Assembly: GCA_020283715.1 (NCBI GenBank)
Contig: JAIQCW010000007.1
Span: forward strand, 58,559-122,558
DNA length: 64,000 bases
From: Cytauxzoon felis
Lineage: Eukaryota; Apicomplexa; Aconoidasida; Piroplasmida; Theileriidae
Reading direction: 5' to 3'
The number at the start of each line of letters is the position of its first letter. Within the stretch, counting starts at the first letter, position 1. This document shows, one piece after another, positions 11,422 to 23,343 of the stretch. The notes beneath the pieces are model-generated. The model made no database searches, had not been told where the DNA came from, and saw only the letters and a program-made list of their open reading frames with translations. Position numbers and translations under genes: made by a program.

Positions 11422-12819
11422 TTAAAATTTGATATCATTGGGATGTCCAATGATTTGATATGATAATGTAAGATCATTTAATGTATTTGTTAATGATGGG
11501 TATAGATTATTGATGCTATTGATATTTTCATTACCTATAAATCGTTCTATACTATTTTTATATGTATCTTTTTTTAATCTTGACATTAATATTTGTATTT
11601 TTCTGAATGTACTATTCCTACCGCTCATAATTGGTAGATCATATGTCCTTTTCCATTCGAAATTAGCGATTAATCTTTTGAGTGGTACTAGTGATTGTGC
11701 GAACCATAATGATTTGGAGTGTTGTGTCATTGATAAATGTCTATTGACTACATCTAATGCATTTAATAATTTTGATAGACCATTTGGTGATGTTAATAAT
11801 TTCCCGAATGAATCATTAGTTAATCCTACAATTGTTAATGCAATTTGTATAGCATGTACAATAGGATTTGCTTTATCATAATATCTATTACCAAATAATT
11901 TACTTTTAAAGTAATCAACACGTCTCCTTCTCTTTTTAACTACAGTTGTACCAGGAGTGGTAGCAGGTGTAGGATTTTGTGGATCGACGGGTGTATTAGA
12001 TGAAGTATTGGAAGTATTTGATGGAATAGGTGTATCATTTGATGATGTATTTGGAGTATTATTTAGTGTATTTGATGATGTTTTACCAGATGTACAAGCA
12101 TCTTTCAACTCAGTACTGAGACTACTACTACTAGTAGTAATACTACCAGTAACATTATTACTAGTAGTAGTATCAACTTTCTTATCACTTTTAGTTACCT
12201 CTGTAGATTTTAATTGCTGTTTTATAGGTGCTGGTTTCTCTATTGGTTTCTCAATGATTGGAACTTCTGATTTAACATCAACAGGTTTAGTCTCAACAAT
12301 TGGAACCTCAATAGATTTTATAGTACTTTTTTGTGCCCTAATCATTTTATTATTAATCCCATACCATCTTCTCCTTATAATATTTGATATATCACCAATC
12401 TTCTTCAATAAAATAGGTCTTATCTTATTATAATATTCCTCTAGTTTTACAGCAGCTTTATAGAAAATTGTATCAGATGCATTATAAGTTTTACAATTAT
12501 TAATTATTAACATTACATCATCATCAAATATTTTTATATCATCTTGATAACATATCTCATCATTTTTACGTATCATTGTCTCAAAATCCATAGGTTGTTT
12601 TATTATAGTCGCATAATCTGGTACCAATTTAGTATCTACTGGTGATCTAAATATTTTATCCTTATCAAATCTTATTAATTTATTAATATACTCAGTATAT
12701 GCATATTTAAATCTATACAATTGTATATTCAATTCATCCTCTTGTAAATAAGACCAAGGTGTATATGAAGACATATTATTAACATTAAATTGTGAACTAT
12801 TAGCACGTTTATAATTCAT
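11422..12819 (-). CDS. Bromodomain protein
   Basis: A 465-residue single-exon product. Residues about 35-135 form a bromodomain: FRSPVDTKLVPDYATIIKQP, the PMDF motif, then INNCKTYNASDTIFYKAA, with the acetyl-lysine-binding asparagine in NCKTYN. The middle (about 170-300) is a low-complexity Ser/Thr/Pro linker. It is followed by a basic KKRRRR stretch and a well-folded C-terminal domain (RYYDKANPIVHAIQIALTIV to the end) that I do not recognise but that looks conserved. It probably binds acetylated histones in the nucleus. It converges tail to tail with the CCp gene, five bases apart. Confidence 0.8.
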   Translation of the reverse strand: MNYKRANSSQFNVNNMSSYTPWSYLQEDELNIQLYRFKYAYTEYINKLIRFDKDKIFRSPVDTKLVPDYATIIKQPMDFETMIRKNDEICYQDDIKIFDDDVMLIINNCKTYNASDTIFYKAAVKLEEYYNKIRPILLKKIGDISNIIRRRWYGINNKMIRAQKSTIKSIEVPIVETKPVDVKSEVPIIEKPIEKPAPIKQQLKSTEVTKSDKKVDTTTSNNVTGSITTSSSSLSTELKDACTSGKTSSNTLNNTPNTSSNDTPIPSNTSNTSSNTPVDPQNPTPATTPGTTVVKKRRRRVDYFKSKLFGNRYYDKANPIVHAIQIALTIVGLTNDSFGKLLTSPNGLSKLLNALDVVNRHLSMTQHSKSLWFAQSLVPLKRLIANFEWKRTYDLPIMSGRNSTFRKIQILMSRLKKDTYKNSIERFIGNENINSINNLYPSLTNTLNDLTLSYQIIGHPNDIKF

Positions 12820-12865
12820 TTTTATTTATTTATATATATAAATTTATAAATTATTATATTAATTA

Positions 12866-15332
12866 TTATTTTTTAATCTTTACACCCTGCATATATAAAC
12901 GATCACGTCCGGTTATCTTCTCAAATACAAATACCTTATACAATGAAAATACCTCATGCTGATTATTAGATAATGGAAATGATGATATCAATTTCATATG
13001 TCTATTCAATGTATCTACAACTACAGATTGTAAATTCGATCTCTCTATATTCACACTACAATTACTCATATATTCCGGAAATGTACACGACTCTATCAAA
13101 CGTAAACCAATCTTAGATGCCAAATCTACAAACGATTTCCATGGAACTATATATTCACTCTCATCTATCGATTCCATTAAAAAGAAATGATATTTTAATC
13201 CCCATGTAATATTTATATCATCCATACTATTCGATAACACCTTAACAGAATCATCATCCAATGTTATACGAAATATCGAATTACCAAATTGCCATACAGT
13301 CTCTATAATAATAATTATATATACAAAAGAAATCGATGATAATATAATATAAATCAAATTGACCTCCACTTGAGGTTACAACCTTGTCTTCCACTAGGCA
13401 TGGAGCCTCTTCTAATTACTTCCCCCTCCGCTTCCCTGAGATCAGCTGCGGGTAGTCCACTTGAGGTCCAATCACTACACTTCTGCCACGATCTCTGGGA
13501 GTGGCTCTACTCTTTAGAGATAGGTAATTGGAAGAGGCTCCACGCCTAGTGGAAAAGGAGTTGGATTGGACCTCGGTGGAGGAGCTGTCTGCAAGACGAC
13601 CTCAGGTGGAATGGAGAGTATGACTGTAACCTCAAATGGAGAAAATAAAGGACAGAGCCAAGTTTGACATTCATTCTTTCATCATTTCGTTTGTATTTCT
13701 TGATGTTTATAACAAACCTCCATCGTTATTTTGGAATTGTGTGCTATTATTGAGTGCTTTGGCTAATTGTTGGCAGCATATGGTTGTACCTATGAATAAT
13801 CCTTTATCATTGAGTAGTTTATAGATATGTTCAAGTATGAATGTAGCTGATGCTTCATCTTGTAGTATATAGTGTATGGCTAATTGAATTGATACTACAT
13901 CGAATTTCTGGCTTTTAATGAATGTATTATAAATTTTTTCGTCGAGGATGTTACCGTGATGGAATTCAGCATTGAATTTCAGGTATTTTTTTCTTGCTGT
14001 ATATCTTCTTCTAGCTTCAATAACTTCTCTGAATGAAATATCTATACCTAATAATTTACGTATCTTTTTATTATTATATTTATCTAAATCTTGACCATGT
14101 CCACATGCTAGATCTAATACATGTGTAAATGGTTTAACATATAATGCGATTAATATTCTCTTTATAAAATTATTATTTTTCCTTAATGATTCTATAGTTG
14201 ATAATTGTTGTCGTACAAACTTTCTAGTATCATAATGTATTTGTGCATACTCTGAGACATCTCCAAATAAATTTGGATAATAATCATTATCATTATATCC
14301 ATCAGTACTATTAAAAGATCTAATGATAACATTTATATTTGCTTGTAGCATTGATATTATAAAATCAAACCTATTGATTTTATATTGTAACATCCTATCA
14401 TATTGTTTATATAATTGTTTATAGTCATTAACAATTTGTATAATTTTAATCCTAGTATCTTCAGCTGTATCAACATCTATATGTTGAATATTATTCTTTA
14501 ATATAAATGTATTGAAGAAGAGGTTGAATAATTCTGTTACATTCATATTAGACAGTTCATTATTAACAATGACTTCCCATTGATCAATCACTTGTAATTT
14601 GAATTCTACACATTTAATTTGCACCTTCTTATTAACTTTATAAACTTTAATACTTCGGAATATAATTTTAATTAATTTCTCATCATCAAATGATGTCATC
14701 AATGGATTCAAATCTGTAGTCGATTGTATGGCTACTCTATAATGATAATTTGATTGAGGACAATATATGAAATTTTCATTGACCAAATTATTTGTATAAC
14801 AAGTAATCTTACTTAAATCAATTAAATTATCATTATTATAAGAGACTTTATATATTCTAGAATGATTTATACCCTCATTTATATTAGATAAAGTGACCAG
14901 TTCAAGTTCCAAATAATCTTGATATGGTAATAACTTTATATCTGTAGTCTTTGATGTGAAGATGCTCATATACAAAACGTCTAGACATGATGTTGAAATG
15001 TTCGGTATAAATTGAAGCTTATTATAATCATAATCTAATACACAATCTGTTTCTATAGGTAAAATTATACATTTAGATTGCGATATACTTGTAATTTTCC
15101 CTATTTGAAACGTTATATTTAATAATAATGGATCACTTGTACATGCTATACTATCTAAAACCATTTTATATATACTATTATGGACAGATGAGTCCCTGTA
15201 ATCTTTTTCAAATATTTCATGACCTATTATATTCAATGGATTGAATTTATTAATGTAGAAGCCTGGAGAGGTCTCATGATCTCTTGCTTCATCTACTTGT
15301 ACACATGACCTCTTACTATTTCTCTCCTCCAT
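12866..15332 (-). CDS. mRNA cap guanine-N7 methyltransferase with N-terminal RNA-triphosphatase-like domain
   Basis: Two exons (15332-13718 and 13302-12866) are joined across an intron that holds an element. The C-terminal half is a cap methyltransferase: the SAM-binding motif VLDLACGHGQDL, then LGIDIS, FDVVSIQLAIHYIL, and across the splice NNDGETVWQFGNSIFR followed by WGLKYHFFL and WKSFVDLASKIGLRLI, the usual end of the family. The N-terminal ~300 residues resemble the Cet1/CYTH RNA 5'-triphosphatase fold (QIGKITSISQSKCIILPIET). The two metal-binding E-x-E motifs are not evident at the expected strands (NIT and WEV instead), so the domain may be inactive or only structural. A separate guanylyltransferase gene lies at 48094-49892. 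The methyltransferase call is firm, the fusion partner tentative. Confidence 0.75.
13362..13645 (-). repeat. Palindromic mosaic element R6 (cap methyltransferase intron)
   Basis: In intron 13303-13717. The outer arms pair: CCACTAGGCATGGAGCCTCTTCTAATTA at one end and TAATTGGAAGAGGCTCCACGCCTAGTGG at the other. Between them lie CTTCCCTGAGATCAGCTGCGGG and CCACGATCTCTGGGAGTGG with CTCTTTAGAG. This is a clear example of nested inverted arms of the same type. Confidence 0.85.
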
Positions 15333-15529
15333 TTATAACGCTCAATATAGCGTACTAAAGTGATATAAATAAAATTTTGGTCACGACATTGTCCATATAT
15401 GATCTTAAGGTACTATTCTATATCCACTTTATCACATCAACCTTTCCCACTCTACAATACCTCACCCCCTGATACTAAATATAAATTACACCCATTGTCT
15501 CTCAGTACTCTAAATGCCTTCTTCTTCAA

Positions 15530-16150
15530 ATGTATAAATTCCATTTGTTGTCGTTGGTATACATTACCTTCTTAAGAAGATGTCTGGGAGGGTATATGGA
15601 TGCGACAACTTATTTGAAGCCTCTGGAGCAATTTTGTATGTCAGAGTTGGTGGGTAAGGATATGTATACACATATAACACTAACGGGTATAAATTTGAAG
15701 CCTAATGAATCATTGTCTGCTTATATAAGGGAAGATGGTGCCGATATGCCATTATATAATGAATCATCAATAACAAAGCCAATTTCTGTATCATTCACAA
15801 CAATCAGAGGCTTATCAGTACTATTTTGTATTACAGGACCACCTTCTGGTGGTTTTATATCGTTCACCATCAAACATGGAACTGACGCGCGCGACTACTC
15901 AATCATCGCTAAAAGTACACATATGGATCCTGTAGATGCCAGGATACAGAGCGTTCTTGATGAATTCTCTGCATTCCATAAATCACAGATGATAGGCACA
16001 CAATCAATTGATAAAATTAGTAACAAAGCTACAGATACTTATAAACTGCTCTCCAAATTCGCCATCGCTAACAGCCTCTTTGTTATTATCTCTACCGTTT
16101 GCTACATTTACTACTTTAGAAACTTCTTCAAGTCCAAGAAGTTGATTTGA
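15530..16150 (+). CDS. p24/emp24 (TMED) family cargo receptor of the early secretory pathway
   Basis: A 206-residue type I membrane protein. It has a signal peptide (LLSLVYITFLRRCLGG), a GOLD-type lumenal domain (about 30-120), a short coiled coil (about 130-170) and one C-terminal membrane segment (FAIANSLFVIISTVCYIYYF). The cytosolic tail RNFFKSKKLI has the FF and KKxx signals that p24 proteins use for COPII export and COPI retrieval. The family cycles between ER and Golgi, selecting cargo for vesicles. Single exon. The ATG was chosen because the signal peptide follows at once. Confidence 0.85.
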   Translation: MYKFHLLSLVYITFLRRCLGGYMDATTYLKPLEQFCMSELVGKDMYTHITLTGINLKPNESLSAYIREDGADMPLYNESSITKPISVSFTTIRGLSVLFCITGPPSGGFISFTIKHGTDARDYSIIAKSTHMDPVDARIQSVLDEFSAFHKSQMIGTQSIDKISNKATDTYKLLSKFAIANSLFVIISTVCYIYYFRNFFKSKKLI

Positions 16151-16256
16151 AGACCAAATTTTAATCTCTTTAAATTCTAAAATTATTTGATGAATGTTGA
16201 TATAAAGTTCCCGAGGTTTAGGTCCGCTAATGTAGACTGCCGTCTTCCCCTCCTCC

Positions 16257-19200
16257 TCACTCCATTTTCAGGTATGGAAGTTCCATATTTTCCAGTGTTT
16301 CATGATCGATTGCTATGATTTTAATGACGTCATTTGTATGAAAGAGATCATCGAGAGTTCTTTTATCGCCCGGCTTTACCTCAATGATACTCTCATCACC
16401 CATGAAATGTGTCACTTTAACGTTGAATAGTTCCTGTATGATATGTACAACTTCATGAAGCTCTACAGATGACGTATGATGGTCATTATTATAAGTTATA
16501 GACCCAAAACCCATTTTATCACCACCACATTCACCATTTTTACCCCCATTTATCCCCACAATATCCTTATTCATTCTTCCACCAATAAGCATGTAATCCC
16601 AGAATGATAATGAAATACCATCTAATAATGCTCTAGGATTATGTAGAGTAAATAAATTGGGTGGATTAGTATGGTTGAAGTAATATTTCATGTTGGATAA
16701 ATTGAAGAAATTGTTGAGGTATAAATTTGAAATTTTATTATCATAATTAAATAATTTTAAAGTTAATATTAATTTATTCCTATTAAAACATGATAATATA
16801 CCATCATTTATAGTATACCAAATGTTATAACCACTTGAATATTTAGAAATATTCATATCCCCACATGATTTAAAATTTTTTCCACGCAGCTTGTGGGGTT
16901 GAGGAAAATTCTCATTATACAAAATATAATCCATAACGAGTGGTATTTTATATAATTCATATAATGACATTGATGTAGCAATTGATATAGTAGTAGATAT
17001 AGCAGGTATAATATTCTTTGCGATTTTCATAATAGATAATTTATCCTTTTGATAAATATTAAATTTAAAAGCTCTTATATTACTAGTAGTATATATAAAA
17101 TCCATAGTATCCTGATCCTCAATAAAATTTAATATACCAATACCTCTTTTCAAATCTTCAATCAATTTTAATAATTGTGGGGATAAAATATTTTTATAAC
17201 GATTTAAAAATTCACTTTTTATTTTTTTATCAATATTTAATTTAATTATCGATTTTTTCCTTAAATTTACAATTGATTTTAACCATAATAATTTAAAATC
17301 TGAATTGAAATTTATATATTTTTTATAAATTTTCTCGGCCCAATTATTAATTTTCTCATCAATTTCACAATCATCACATGATAACATAACCAGATAATCC
17401 ATTATAATCTCCATAGCGTCATCATTTTTCATGACTTCAATAGGGTTATTAAAGAAGTCCTCAATCATCTTCGGCTGTAATTCAAATAACCAATTGTATA
17501 ATTCCATCGAATAAAATACAACGTCCTCTATCCTAGAAGGTATACCCTTTACAGTACACGAATCATAACCATCATAACCACCAATATTAGTCATACCACT
17601 AGAATACGAATCCGTACAATATGGAACAGATATAGATGTCGTACCTATAAATGAAATCATTATAATTTAATACGACGAATTGTTATAACATTGTTATACA
17701 AACAGCTCTAACCTTAGGTCTTCTCACTCGCCGTTCCACCTGAGGTCAGTCCTGCCGTCAGCTCCTTTATTTACCTCCCCTTCCAGCTCCCATAGATCGC
17801 TTCCAGGTATTCCACATCCACTTGAGGTCCAATCACTACATTCATATCTGACACGATCTCTGGGAGTGGCATTACCGTTTACGGGGAGTGAATTGGAAGA
17901 GCTGACGGCAGGACTAACCTCGGGTGGAAAGGCTTCCACAGCGAGTGGAAAACTGGTTGTAACCACGGGTGGAGTCAGGGAAGAAGAGTTGGATTGGACC
18001 TCAGGTGTAGAGTAGCTTCGTGCGAAACGAGTTAAATGGAATTAATATTGGATCAACTTACATTGCATGCCGTGAATACCGGCTTCAATGAACGGTGTGA
18101 GATTATCGATTGCGTAATTATCGAGAAGTAATCTGGTGAACATGTTATCTACGGCTGATATTGTAATGTCATTATTAAATTTCATTTTATCATTGAATTC
18201 ATTATTTATATATTTATAATTGATAAATGATGAGTTGTATAGTAATTTTAGATTTTTAATAGCGGTTTCAGCTTTATATTTGCCTACATCATTCTCTGTG
18301 AATAGACATTGGCGTGTTAAATTTGACAGTTCAATAATATCATTATCAAGTACAATTACATTTTTAATATTCATTTCAGCGAATAATTGTAGATAATCAC
18401 ATCCTAATGCTCCACAACCTACTAGAAGGTACTTTAAATCACTGATTTTATTGATGACTTTATTGATTGTATTAATATTTAATAAATTACCATTAATATT
18501 TTTGAATATATCACTGCGATTAATTATAATGATCTTGGATGGTTTATATATATTCGTGATACCTTTTATAGCTTCTTGTGCTACTAAAGCACTAACTAAG
18601 GCTATAGATGGTGGAATTTTTAGAGATAACAATTGAGAATGGATAATATTTGTAGTTGATGGTTCATAATGTCCATATTTGTAGAGCTTATAAAAATATT
18701 CGGTAATAAAGGACTTAATATCAAATTTCTCAGTACTGATTACCAAAGTGTCATCAGTTTTCAATGAAGACGTATCAAATAATAAATCTTTAAGCCTTGT
18801 TATATAATCGTGTGATTTGTAACTCAAATTGTCGAGTAGTTTTCCAATCTCAGGAAAATCCATAGAATATCCATCGTCGATTTTCACCACTGAAATTACA
18901 AATTTAGGCCATCCTTTAGTATCCAAATTGATGTATAAATGTAATTTTTTACCGGCCTTTACAATTTTTATTATATTACACGTCTTTGTATCAATGTCTT
19001 GATCTCCACCGTCGCCTTTAAGTAAGTATTTTGGATACGTCACTTGTATCAAATCACCATTGTTATAGAATCCTTCCTCAATACCCTCAACTTCAATACA
19101 TGTAACAGGACCTGTATTTAGAATACTACATTTATGCTCAGGGTGCTGATAATCAGATTTAACATTCACCAAATGCCCAGAACCAAAATCTGTCAATACA

Positions 19201-19694
19201 ACGCCATAGACACCTCTTACATCAGCATATATAAATTTTGATTTATCATGAAGAATTTTATTCAGCTCTATACATTTCTGAATGTCTTTATTCAGACAAA
19301 TGACAACGCTATACTTTTTGTTCAAGTCTATTGAAACATTGACGTTACACCTTTTGTTTAATATCTTTACCTTACTTATAATTTCATAGCAAGATCTGTA
19401 ATCTTCATCCCATACATCAATAGAGACTATACCAGATCTCAATAAATGTGTAGCGACCTTTGATGTCAGTTCATTAGCCCCAATGATCAATACTCGAGAA
19501 TTTTTCAACACATCAATACTATGGGAGCCTAATAGCAATTCCAACCTGGAATTTCTAGTATCTACGTTACTGGAATCACCACCCCGGATCCTTCCATTAT
19601 AAAAATTGCGATTACTAAACTTTAAATTATTATAATGTACATTTAAACAAGAAGTTAAAATTGCGATATTAATTATCAGTAAATTAAAGAGCAT
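16257..19694 (-). CDS. Apicoplast-type ubiquitin-activating E1 enzyme
   Basis: Two exons (19694-18062 and 17644-16257) join as GIHGMQC-TTSISVPYCTDSYS across an element-bearing intron. The N-terminus is a hydrophobic signal (MLFNLLIINIAILTSCLNV) followed by a basic Asn-rich leader, as in apicoplast proteins. Then come an inactive adenylation half (RVLIIGANELTSKVATHLLR), the active half with the ATP motif LLVGCGALGCDYLQLFAEM and DNDIIELSNLTRQCLF, the catalytic cysteine in DSCTVKGIP, and a divergent ubiquitin-fold end. Apicomplexa keep a symbiont-derived, ERAD-like ubiquitylation system at the apicoplast periplastid compartment for protein import (known). This gene most likely supplies its E1. 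Length (about 1000 residues) suits the family. Confidence 0.8.
17705..18018 (-). repeat. Palindromic mosaic element R7 (E1 intron)
   Basis: In intron 17645-18061. Arms CTGCCGTCAGCTCC and AGCTGACGGCAGGAC pair. The inner cassette is ACCGTTTACGGGGA, one of the alternative mini-palindromes, and the core hairpin here is ACACGATCTCTGGGAGTGGC. Confidence 0.8.
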
Positions 19695-20186
19695 GTGAAT
19701 ATTTTATGAAGTCATTATTACTTGGAATACATAGTGGACATTTGAAGTGTGTTGTAGTCCACCTATACAAACATTGTATAACACTACATGAAGATATTGA
19801 AGCTAAAGTCCAATCACTGTCTTCTACATTTCTCTTCCATTAGCCGTTCCACCCGAAGTTAGAACCTCTATTCGACTCGCCGTGGCGGCCTCCTCTATTT
19901 ACTTCCCCCTCCGCTTCCCTGAGATCAGCTACGGGTTTTCCACTTGAGGTTAGATCCAACACATCCTTAGCACCATCTTCCATCATTCCCATGATGGATG
20001 ATCCATTACTACCTTCATCATCGCCACGATCTCTGGGAGTGGCTCTACTATTTAGAGATAGGTAATTAGAAGAGTTGTCTGCAAGACCAACGGTGGTTGT
20101 AACCCCAGGTGGAACGGCAGGATGAAAAGATGTTGATGGATCTTCATGTAACGGAAGTCAGATATCTACTGGTTGATTGGACAGTT
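19695..20186. repeat. Palindromic mosaic element R8 (about 19800-20165) in the E1-helicase gap
   Basis: The gap between two minus-strand genes holds an element with CTCGCCGTGGCGGCC, CTTCCCTGAGATCAGCTACGGG, CCACGATCTCTGGGAGTGG, TTTAGAGATAGGTAATTAGAAGAG and TGTCTGCAAGACC. The remaining ~90 bases (19700-19795) read open on both strands. The minus strand shows a RING-like CLYRWTTTHFKCPLC, but no partner exon was found, so no gene is called. Confidence 0.7.
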
Positions 20187-21743
20187 TCATGCCTCAAGTC
20201 GTTCTACTTCATCTAGTAGTACTTTGGCTTTATTGTATGCGATTGTAACTTTATTCAGCAACTTTACGGCAGAATCATCTTTTATTTTATATTCGGTCAT
20301 CTTCATTTGTATCTCATCCTCTACACATTTGATCTTTTCGACATCTTTATCATCGATGAATGAAATGGACATACCCCTCTTACCAGCTCGACCACATCTT
20401 CCAACGCGGTGTATGTAGTCCTGTGGTGACTTTGGGAAGTCTAGGTTGATGACAAATTCAACACTTGGTACATCAATACCTCTAGATACCAAATCTGTTG
20501 CGATTAATAATTGACAATGTCCGGATCTGAACTTTGCTAGACAGGCATTTCTCTTTTTCTGCTTCATCAATGAATGTATACATGTCACTTTAAATTTTAA
20601 AATGTCCAGAGTAGTGGATACATGCTGACATCTCTTTTTTGTGGCGACAAATATTATCCCCTGCCTCTTGATGTCATTAAAATCATTGTTCAATAGGTGA
20701 ACAAGATATGTTAGATGGACATTCTGTGGTAGAAATGTGTAATAATGGTCTAACCTCAGCTCATTATATAACGAAGTTTGACCTTTACCATCTGTAACAT
20801 CAAAGAAGTGGAATTTAACGTCTTTGAAGGATTTAGACAACAAAATTATAGAATCTGTAATGGTTGCCGAGTACAAATGTGTAATTCTCCCTTTAGATGT
20901 TGGAGGCAAACATTTTATAACATTTTGCAGCGATATTTCGAAAGATTTTGTAAGTAGTTTATCAGCCTCATCCAATATTAAATACTTCACATTTGTGAAT
21001 ATACCCCTGATATTCCTCTCTGGGATCATAACTTGATCATATAATCTACCCGGGGTACCTATAACTATATGTGGCCGTTTCTCCAGTTCTATAGATTGGT
21101 TTACTATATCGACACCACCTACACAAATAGATACGTGTAGATTCATCTGAACTCCGTATAATTTGAATTGATCGCCAATTTGAAAAGCCAGTTCTCTAGA
21201 TGATGTAATTACCAATGCATATACACCGTAAGGATCTTTCATTAATGATACCAAAATTGGCCAACAGAAACATATAGTCTTACCAGTACCAGTTTGTGCA
21301 CATCCTATGATGTTTTTACCTTTGAATCCCAGCGGTAAACACAATTCCTGAATTTTCGTAGGCTTTTTAATGGACATTGACCTCGACAGGTCTAATAACC
21401 AATCAGGTACGCCTAGTTCCTTGAATGATTTCCCAAAGGTGAAGGACGATATGGATTCGCGATGTATGGTTGGAGATGAATTATCATCCTTTGGATCTAT
21501 ACCATTGCTCTCGACACATTTCGACGGTACATCACCAAACTCAGTATATGGTTCACCATTTACAGTATTATGCTTGGGATCCGCGTTGATTACGGAATCT
21601 GTATCTGGTTGTATGGGTTCATCACACTTCCTCCTCTTTATCAGGACGAAATCTGGAATGTCATCGTCTTTTATAATCCATTTATTAACATCAATTGATG
21701 TTTTATAATAAACGTCTATATTTATGTCATCATTGTCATCCAT
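20187..21743 (-). CDS. DEAD-box RNA helicase, DBP8/DDX49-like
   Basis: A 518-residue single-exon protein with an acidic/polar N-terminal extension of about 100 residues and the complete helicase core: Q-motif region (FKELGVPDWLL..KPTKIQ), AQTGTGKT, SSRELA, GG, TPGRL, LDEADKLL, SAT, ATDLVSRGID and HRVGRCGRAG. The GID spacing and compact core fit the DDX49/DBP8 group, which works in small-subunit rRNA processing in the nucleolus (family knowledge). It sits in divergent orientation to eIF6, another ribosome biogenesis factor. The subfamily is less certain than the DEAD-box assignment. Confidence 0.85.
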   Translation of the reverse strand: MDDNDDINIDVYYKTSIDVNKWIIKDDDIPDFVLIKRRKCDEPIQPDTDSVINADPKHNTVNGEPYTEFGDVPSKCVESNGIDPKDDNSSPTIHRESISSFTFGKSFKELGVPDWLLDLSRSMSIKKPTKIQELCLPLGFKGKNIIGCAQTGTGKTICFCWPILVSLMKDPYGVYALVITSSRELAFQIGDQFKLYGVQMNLHVSICVGGVDIVNQSIELEKRPHIVIGTPGRLYDQVMIPERNIRGIFTNVKYLILDEADKLLTKSFEISLQNVIKCLPPTSKGRITHLYSATITDSIILLSKSFKDVKFHFFDVTDGKGQTSLYNELRLDHYYTFLPQNVHLTYLVHLLNNDFNDIKRQGIIFVATKKRCQHVSTTLDILKFKVTCIHSLMKQKKRNACLAKFRSGHCQLLIATDLVSRGIDVPSVEFVINLDFPKSPQDYIHRVGRCGRAGKRGMSISFIDDKDVEKIKCVEDEIQMKMTEYKIKDDSAVKLLNKVTIAYNKAKVLLDEVERLEA

Positions 21744-21829
21744 TGAGGATTAATATATACTCCGCTTATAAGAGTACCCAATGACGTTCGAGAGACGGCA
21801 TAGGATATTAGATTTAAATTTATTATAAA

Positions 21830-23258
21830 ATGGCTATAAGTAAGTTTTAAATATATTGTTAATTATCATTTAATTCTAGGGATACAATATGAAAATAGTA
21901 ATGAAGTCGGCGTATTTGCAACCTTGACCAACTCTTATGCTCTTGTATCACTTGGATCGTCTACTAACTTTGCCAGTGCATTCGAAGCTGAATTAATACC
22001 ACACATACCGGTAGTACATACAACAATCGGTGGTACCAGGGTCATAGGTAGAGTTTCTGTAGGTATGTTGACGAAGTAGTATACCGACTAAGCGTCAATC
22101 CTATGGTCGATGTCCATTAAATATCCATTTTCAGTTTCTTTGCTTTGCATAACCCTTCCTATTTATTTCTTCATCTTTCTCTCTTATATTTCTCCCGTTT
22201 AAATCCTGTTCTTCTTATTCTTCTTCTTAACGATACCGATTATTTTCTACGTTAATCTGAGAGGTCTATTACAGTTGGCTAGTTGAAATGAGATTTAGAT
22301 CCGGACCTTTGATAGACAAAATCCCTTATATTATCCGCTTATTTAATAATTTCAACATCTATAGGTAATAAGAGGGGTTTGTTAGTATCGAGTATTTGTA
22401 CCGATAAAGAGTTGCGTCATTTGAGGAATTCATTGCCAGATAATGTGGAGATAAGGCGAGTTAATGAACGCTTATCAGCCTTGGGTAACTGTATCTCGGT
22501 CAATGACTATGTAGGACTTATTCATGTAGATATGGATAAGGAAACTGAAGAGATTATAGAGGATGTATTAGGTATAGAGGTATTTAGAGCATCAATCGCA
22601 GGTGATGTATTAATTGGTACATACACGAGATTTCAAAATAAAGGCGGTCTCGTCAATGTCAAAACCACAAAAAATGAAATGGATGAACTCTCTCAACTAC
22701 TTCAAATACCACTCACCTCTGGTACCATCAATCGCGGATCAGATGTTATAGGTGCAGGTTTGTTTCTGAATGAGTCGTTCTATATTCTAACTGAAGTCAC
22801 AACTCCTGTTCCCGTTCGCCACGCCACCTGAGGTTGTCCTGCAGACAGCTTCTCTATTTACTTCCCCTTCCAGCTCCCGTAGATCGCTTCCAGGTATTCC
22901 ACTTGAGGTCCAATAACTAAACTTCGCCACGATCTCTGGGAGTGGCATTACAGTTTACGGGGAGGTAATTAAAAGAGCTGACGGCAGGATAACTTCGTGT
23001 GGAGAGCTGTCTGTAAGACGAAGAGAGACTTATTGGAACTCAGGTTGAGGACATTATTTAATTCCTCCAACTCATATCAAATCCTTAACTTTAGGTATAG
23101 TTGTGAATGATTGGGTAGCGTTTTGTGGTATGTCGACAACGGCTACTGAGATTGCTACTGTTGAGAAGATTTTTAAGTTATCGCGACCGGGTGATATGAG
23201 TACATTGTTGGTGGATGATTATAGCTTGAAGACCGCATTAATTGATACTTTAATATAA
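21830..23258 (+). CDS. EIF6: Eukaryotic translation initiation factor 6 (ribosome anti-association factor)
   Basis: Four exons. The first encodes only MAI(R), then [22 protein letters not shown], matching the eIF6 start almost exactly. Later blocks: [52 protein letters not shown], and across an element-bearing intron [20 protein letters not shown], ending [19 protein letters not shown]. eIF6 binds the 60S subunit, helps its maturation and blocks premature joining to 40S. The intron of about 300 bases before GNKRG is pyrimidine-rich and contains no element. The intron at 22757-23095 contains one. The first intron after eleven coding bases is small. Confidence 0.95.
22822..23052 (+). repeat. 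Palindromic mosaic element R9 (eIF6 intron)
   Basis: Begins CCACCTGAGGTTGTCCTGCAGACAGC. The inner block is CCCGTAGATCGCTTCCAGG, then CCACGATCTCTGGGAGTGGC, cassette TTTACGGGGAGG, and a CTGACGGCAGG arm. Both intron ends (GTTTGTTT donor, CTTTAG acceptor) lie outside it, so it is an insertion into an existing intron. Confidence 0.85.
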
Positions 23259-23343
23259 GAATGTATTTATATACACCCAATTAATTAAAATTAGTTGTAA
23301 TTTTGTTAATTTGTTCAGTATATATTTATTATGATTAAATTTC

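Noticed and set aside
11957..12433. 158-codon plus-strand ORF opposite the bromodomain gene
   Set aside because: Valine/leucine-rich shadow of the Ser/Thr-rich linker on the real coding strand.
22757..23095. Elements as self-contained introners that bring both splice sites
   Set aside because: In eIF6, APN1, CCp, E1, PP1, RBBP6 and others the donor and acceptor lie tens of bases outside the element. Only the uS9 case hints at an element-derived acceptor.
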